In this document: positions 15,494-18,272 of the stretch, piece after piece
Layout of the letters: each line of letters begins with the position of its first letter
Numbering within the stretch: the stretch's first letter is position 1
Origin: Alphaproteobacteria bacterium
Lineage (GTDB): Bacteria; Pseudomonadota; Alphaproteobacteria; SMXP01
Direction: 5' to 3'
NCBI GenBank assembly: GCA_028280675.1
Contig: JANQLI010000145.1
Coordinates: 1 to 18,272, forward strand
DNA: 18,272 nt
The notes under the pieces: generated by a model
Seen by the model: the letters and a program-made list of their open reading frames with translations, nothing else
Databases searched by the model: none
Told to the model about the DNA's origin: nothing
Translations under genes and position numbers: made by a program

Positions 15494-16084
15494 GTGTTTA
15501 AACGACGGACAGAACGAACACTTCTTCAAAAGGTGCGCGGTTGGATCTGGCCTCATATGGGGTGGTATCGTTATCTCACATTCCTATGGATCCGTCTTAA
15601 CCGTCTACGCGCGACACCCCATGCCATTGCGCTTGGGTTTGCTTTTGGCGCATTTTCGTCTTTCACACCTTTCATGGGGTTTCATTTCCTTGTCTGTGGA
15701 CTCTTAGCCTATCTCTTCCGGGCGAATTTGATTGCGGCGGCCGTGGGCACCGTTGTTGGAAACCCTCTGACGTTCCCATTGATTTGGTATTCCATCTATT
15801 GGGTGGGAGCTACGATGCTGGGTGATGTCGTCACAACGGAAGAGGCGGTGGCCAGCTCAGTCGGCTTTCTCTCCACCCTTTGGGGACCCTTTGACCAGGC
15901 ATGGCCTATTGTTATGCGCATGGCCCTTGGGTCTATCCCGCTGGGTGTTCCCGTGGGCATTTTGTGCTATGTAGCTGTGAGAACAGCCGTTGTTGGGTTC
16001 CAGCGCAATCGGCGCCAGCGATTGATCCATGCATCGAAACGCCGGGTTCGCATTGCGCGGATTATGAGTCCGACAACCCACTAA
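15494..16084 (+). CDS. DUF2062 membrane protein
   Basis: The 196-residue protein has a basic N-terminal region, then LRATPHAIALGFAFGAF with FTPFMGFHF, and VGNPLTFPLIWYSIYWVG, which together are the signature of the DUF2062 family of small inner-membrane proteins. Three to four hydrophobic segments are visible (about 48-60, 65-100 and 145-170), and the C terminus is a basic tail rich in Arg. No biochemical role is established for the family that I can state. The start is a GTG (15494) with GGGG (15485-15488) upstream. It ends 16 bases before pdxJ, so the two are likely cotranscribed. Confidence 0.85.
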   Translation: MFKRRTERTLLQKVRGWIWPHMGWYRYLTFLWIRLNRLRATPHAIALGFAFGAFSSFTPFMGFHFLVCGLLAYLFRANLIAAAVGTVVGNPLTFPLIWYSIYWVGATMLGDVVTTEEAVASSVGFLSTLWGPFDQAWPIVMRMALGSIPLGVPVGILCYVAVRTAVVGFQRNRRQRLIHASKRRVRIARIMSPTTH

Positions 16085-16100
16085 AGGGGGCCTTTCGGCC

Positions 16101-16877
16101 ATGACGACCGACATCTGTGTTCCGCGCTTGGGCGTGAACATTGACCATGTAGCGACAATACGCAATGCCCGCGGCGGTGGGCATCCTGATCCGGTGCGTG
16201 CGGCTATCTTGGCGGCCAATGCGGGCGCCGATGGGATTACGGCACACTTGCGGGAAGACCGGCGGCATATTGGCGATCGAGATATTGAACTTTTAATGCA
16301 AGTGATCAACGTGCCATTGAATCTCGAAATGGCGGCAACGGATGAGATGTTGTCAATCGCCCTGCGCCATAAACCGCATGCAAGTTGTCTCGTTCCTGAA
16401 AAGCGACAAGAGCTCACCACTGAAGGTGGTTTGGATGTGAAGGGTGGGCATAACAACCTTGTTCCATTTGTGAAAGACCTCAAAGAGGCGGGCATTCGCG
16501 TGTCTCTTTTCATTGATGCTGACGCCGGGCAGATTGAGGCGTCTCATGACTGTGGGGCGCAGGTCATCGAAATCCACACCGGAACCTATTGTGACCTGAT
16601 CACAGCCAAGGATTATGACCGCGCAGAAGAAGAGCTTGAGCGATTACGTAAAGGCGCGCGCCTTGCTCATGAATTGGGTCTTGAGGTCCATGCCGGACAT
16701 GGCATCACCTTTGACTCGGTCAAGCCCATTGCGGCTATTCCTGAGGTGATGGAACTGAATATCGGCCACTTCCTCATCGGGGAAGGCGTTTTTAGTGGTC
16801 TCGATTCCGCCATAAAGCGTATGAAGGATCTGATCCTAACAGCGCGGCCTGAGGTCGCGCGCATTCAATCGGCTTGA
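16101..16877 (+). CDS. pdxJ: Pyridoxine 5'-phosphate synthase
   Basis: PdxJ condenses 1-deoxyxylulose 5-phosphate with 3-amino-2-oxopropyl phosphate to form pyridoxine 5'-phosphate, in the DXP-dependent vitamin B6 route. The 258-residue single TIM barrel is normal in length. RLGVNIDHVATIRNAR is the N-terminal signature, HLREDRRHI (His49, Arg51, Glu52, Arg54) the phosphate/active-site loop, LNLEMAAT holds a catalytic Glu (about 76), and EVHAGHGI and ELNIGHFLIGE complete the site. A GGGGG ribosome site (16086-16090) lies ten bases before the ATG. GGCC-TTTC-GGCC (16089-16100) between them can form a small hairpin that touches this site. acpS follows after 11 bases, the classic pdxJ-acpS pairing. 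Confidence 0.97.
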   Translation: MTTDICVPRLGVNIDHVATIRNARGGGHPDPVRAAILAANAGADGITAHLREDRRHIGDRDIELLMQVINVPLNLEMAATDEMLSIALRHKPHASCLVPEKRQELTTEGGLDVKGGHNNLVPFVKDLKEAGIRVSLFIDADAGQIEASHDCGAQVIEIHTGTYCDLITAKDYDRAEEELERLRKGARLAHELGLEVHAGHGITFDSVKPIAAIPEVMELNIGHFLIGEGVFSGLDSAIKRMKDLILTARPEVARIQSA

Positions 16878-16888
16878 GTGAGAGCAGT

Positions 16889-17302
16889 ATGATCCTTGGC
16901 ATCGGCAATGATCTCATCGATATTCGGCGTGTTGAAAAATCCCTGCAACGCTTCGGAGATCGGTTTGTCCAGCGCTGTTTTACCGAGATTGAGCAGATCA
17001 AGAGTGATCGCCGCCATAACCGCGCCGCCAGCTATGCTAAGCGGTTTGCCGCCAAAGAAGCGTGCTCGAAGGCTTTGGGCACGGGACTGCGCCAGGGCAC
17101 CTATTGGCGCGATATGGGGGTTGTGAACTTGCCATCCGGAAAACCCACCATGGCCCTCACAGGCGGGGCGGCCCTTCATTTAGAGCGCCTCACTCCGGAA
17201 GGGATGGTGGCAAAGATTGACTTAACGATCACAGATGACTATCCGCTGGCCCAAGCCATTGTCATTATTTCTGCGGTTCCGCCTGATATGGCGGAACTAT
17301 AG
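16889..17302 (+). CDS. acpS: Holo-[acyl-carrier-protein] synthase
   Basis: AcpS moves the 4'-phosphopantetheine arm from coenzyme A to a serine of acyl carrier protein, activating it for fatty acid synthesis. The protein has 137 residues, near the usual size. MILGIGNDLIDIRRVE carries Asp8 and RFAAKEACSKALGTG carries Glu57, the magnesium ligands. I chose the ATG at 16889 because it gives the family start; an in-frame TTG at 16874 overlaps the pdxJ stop and adds five unlikely residues. GAGAG just upstream can serve as the ribosome site. It is followed by lepB after 84 bases. Confidence 0.95.
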   Translation: MILGIGNDLIDIRRVEKSLQRFGDRFVQRCFTEIEQIKSDRRHNRAASYAKRFAAKEACSKALGTGLRQGTYWRDMGVVNLPSGKPTMALTGGAALHLERLTPEGMVAKIDLTITDDYPLAQAIVIISAVPPDMAEL

Positions 17303-17386
17303 GCATATTTTCTAAAGGTTTTCCGCTATATATAGAAAGAATCGGGATAAGAGCCGTTTTTTGGCTGGGGGCGTATCAGGTGTGGT

Positions 17387-18232
17387 ATGAGTGAAGGTAT
17401 TGAAAATCCAGAGACTAAAGAGCCAGTCACGGAAGCCGAGGATGAACAGTTTTCCTGGCTCACACGTTTACTCGCCAATGCATTGAATCTCGATCATGAC
17501 GGGGCGTCCCATGTCCAGATCTGGGTAGATAATTTGAAGACAGTCGCCTATGCCCTTTGTATTGCTTTGTTTATTCGGATTTTCCTCTATCAGCCGTTTA
17601 ACATTCCCTCTGGTTCCATGATCCCAACCCTATTGGTGGGGGATTATCTCTTCGTGGCGAAATATGAATATGGCTTGAGCCGTCATTCCTTTCCTTTTAG
17701 CCCTCATATTTTTGAAGGGCGCATTATGGGCTCTGAGCCGGAACGGGGGGATGTGGCTGTCTTCAAACTGCCTTCCGATGGCCGCACGGACTATATCAAA
17801 CGCATCATTGGCTTACCGGGTGACCGTGTCCAGATTCGCGATGGTGTCCTCTATATCAACGATAAAGAGGTTAAACGCGAGCGGCTCGAAGATTATGTCA
17901 CCAAAGATCGTTTCGGGAATGCGGTCACTGTGAGGCAGTTCCGGGAGACCTTACCCAACGGTGTGACATATGTGACGCACGATCTGATTGATCGCGGTCG
18001 GGCAGATAACACCACGACCTTTGTTGTTCCGGCTGGGTACTTCTTCGCCATGGGCGATAACCGTGATAATTCAACAGATAGCCGTTTTCCCACTGTGGGC
18101 TATATTCCCTTTGAAAACTTTGTCGGGAAGGCGGAAGTCATTTTCTTCTCCACCGATGGGTCTTCACAATTGTGGAAAATTTGGAAGTGGTTTAGCGCGA
18201 CCCGCTGGGAACGGATCTTTACCGGTCTCTAA
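17387..18232 (+). CDS. lepB: Signal peptidase I
   Basis: LepB removes signal peptides from exported proteins at the outer face of the inner membrane. The 281-residue protein has an acidic cytosolic N-terminal region (1-50), one membrane segment (about 52-67) and a catalytic domain. PSGSMIPTLLVGD carries the nucleophile Ser77, TDYIKRIIGLPGD the general-base lysine Lys138, and FAMGDNRDNSTDSR is the last conserved box. The E. coli enzyme has two membrane segments; one is common in Alphaproteobacteria. Its TAA shares one base with the next ATG (TAATG), so rnc is translationally coupled. The secreted Slt protein of this window would be a substrate; the RTX protein, lacking a signal peptide, would not. 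Confidence 0.97.
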   Translation: MSEGIENPETKEPVTEAEDEQFSWLTRLLANALNLDHDGASHVQIWVDNLKTVAYALCIALFIRIFLYQPFNIPSGSMIPTLLVGDYLFVAKYEYGLSRHSFPFSPHIFEGRIMGSEPERGDVAVFKLPSDGRTDYIKRIIGLPGDRVQIRDGVLYINDKEVKRERLEDYVTKDRFGNAVTVRQFRETLPNGVTYVTHDLIDRGRADNTTTFVVPAGYFFAMGDNRDNSTDSRFPTVGYIPFENFVGKAEVIFFSTDGSSQLWKIWKWFSATRWERIFTGL

Positions 18233-18272
18233 TGGGGAAGTCGGTACAAAAATTGGATCTTAAAGCGTTAGA
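18232..18272 (+). CDS. rnc: Ribonuclease III, N-terminal start (3' end outside window)
   Basis: Only 13 complete codons are present: MGKSVQKLDLKAL. The ATG overlaps the lepB stop by one base, the lepB-rnc order is highly conserved in proteobacteria, and the residues resemble the helical start of RNase III. With so little sequence the identification rests mainly on position. Confidence 0.65.
   Translation, partial: MGKSVQKLDLKAL

Noticed and set aside
15857..16513. 218-residue minus-strand reading frame across the DUF2062 and pdxJ genes
   Set aside because: It lies opposite two well-supported genes, is rich in Arg/Ser/Pro and has no recognisable motif.

Overview
The window looks like the chromosome of an alphaproteobacterium of about 50-52% GC. 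The gene order folK-rpoZ-rsh-(DUF2062)-pdxJ-acpS-lepB-rnc is typical of that class, with a single bifunctional RelA/SpoT homologue and acpS/lepB just before rnc. I cannot name the genus; a Rhodospirillales-type relative would fit.

Layout. 1-2908 (minus): a periplasmic soluble lytic transglycosylase with a very long Pro/Ala-rich C-terminal tail that runs off the left edge. 3098-4351 (minus): an MFS transporter. 4593-5969 (plus): dapA and smpB. 5970-10457: an accessory interval with two cargo genes, a very AT-rich polytopic membrane protein resembling GT-C glycosyltransferases (6059-7831) and a 651-aa RTX calcium-binding protein (8502-10457). 10454-11784 (minus): a family-5-like uracil-DNA glycosylase and a NYN/LabA-type PIN-like protein. 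11956-18272 (plus): folK, rpoZ, rsh, a DUF2062 membrane protein, pdxJ, acpS, lepB and the first codons of rnc.

The main discovery lies between the two cargo genes. Bases 7873-8160 are a broken, diverged copy of the 3' part of the downstream glycosylase gene (same strand as the intact gene). They are fused directly to bases 8154-8270, a diverged copy of the last ~35 codons of smpB. Each cargo gene is therefore bracketed by an smpB tail on its 5' side and a glycosylase tail on its 3' side: smpB-cargo1-udg' | smpB'-cargo2-udg. The fusion falls at a short sequence shared by both parent genes (GATCGCYA). In the smpB tail copy 12 of 15 changed codons are synonymous, so it diverged as part of a working gene, probably in a relative, before it became a fragment. 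The RTX gene shifts from about 33-43% GC in sampled 5' lines to 55-62% GC at its 3' end, as expected of a hybrid gene. I read the interval as a cargo-swapping locus between smpB and the glycosylase gene, into which a homologous segment from a related strain was recombined in tandem.

The remainder is housekeeping: lysine and peptidoglycan precursor synthesis (dapA), ribosome rescue (smpB), folate (folK), RNA polymerase omega (rpoZ), the stringent response (rsh), vitamin B6 (pdxJ), acyl-carrier activation (acpS), protein export (lepB) and RNA processing (rnc). pdxJ-acpS and lepB-rnc are tightly packed.
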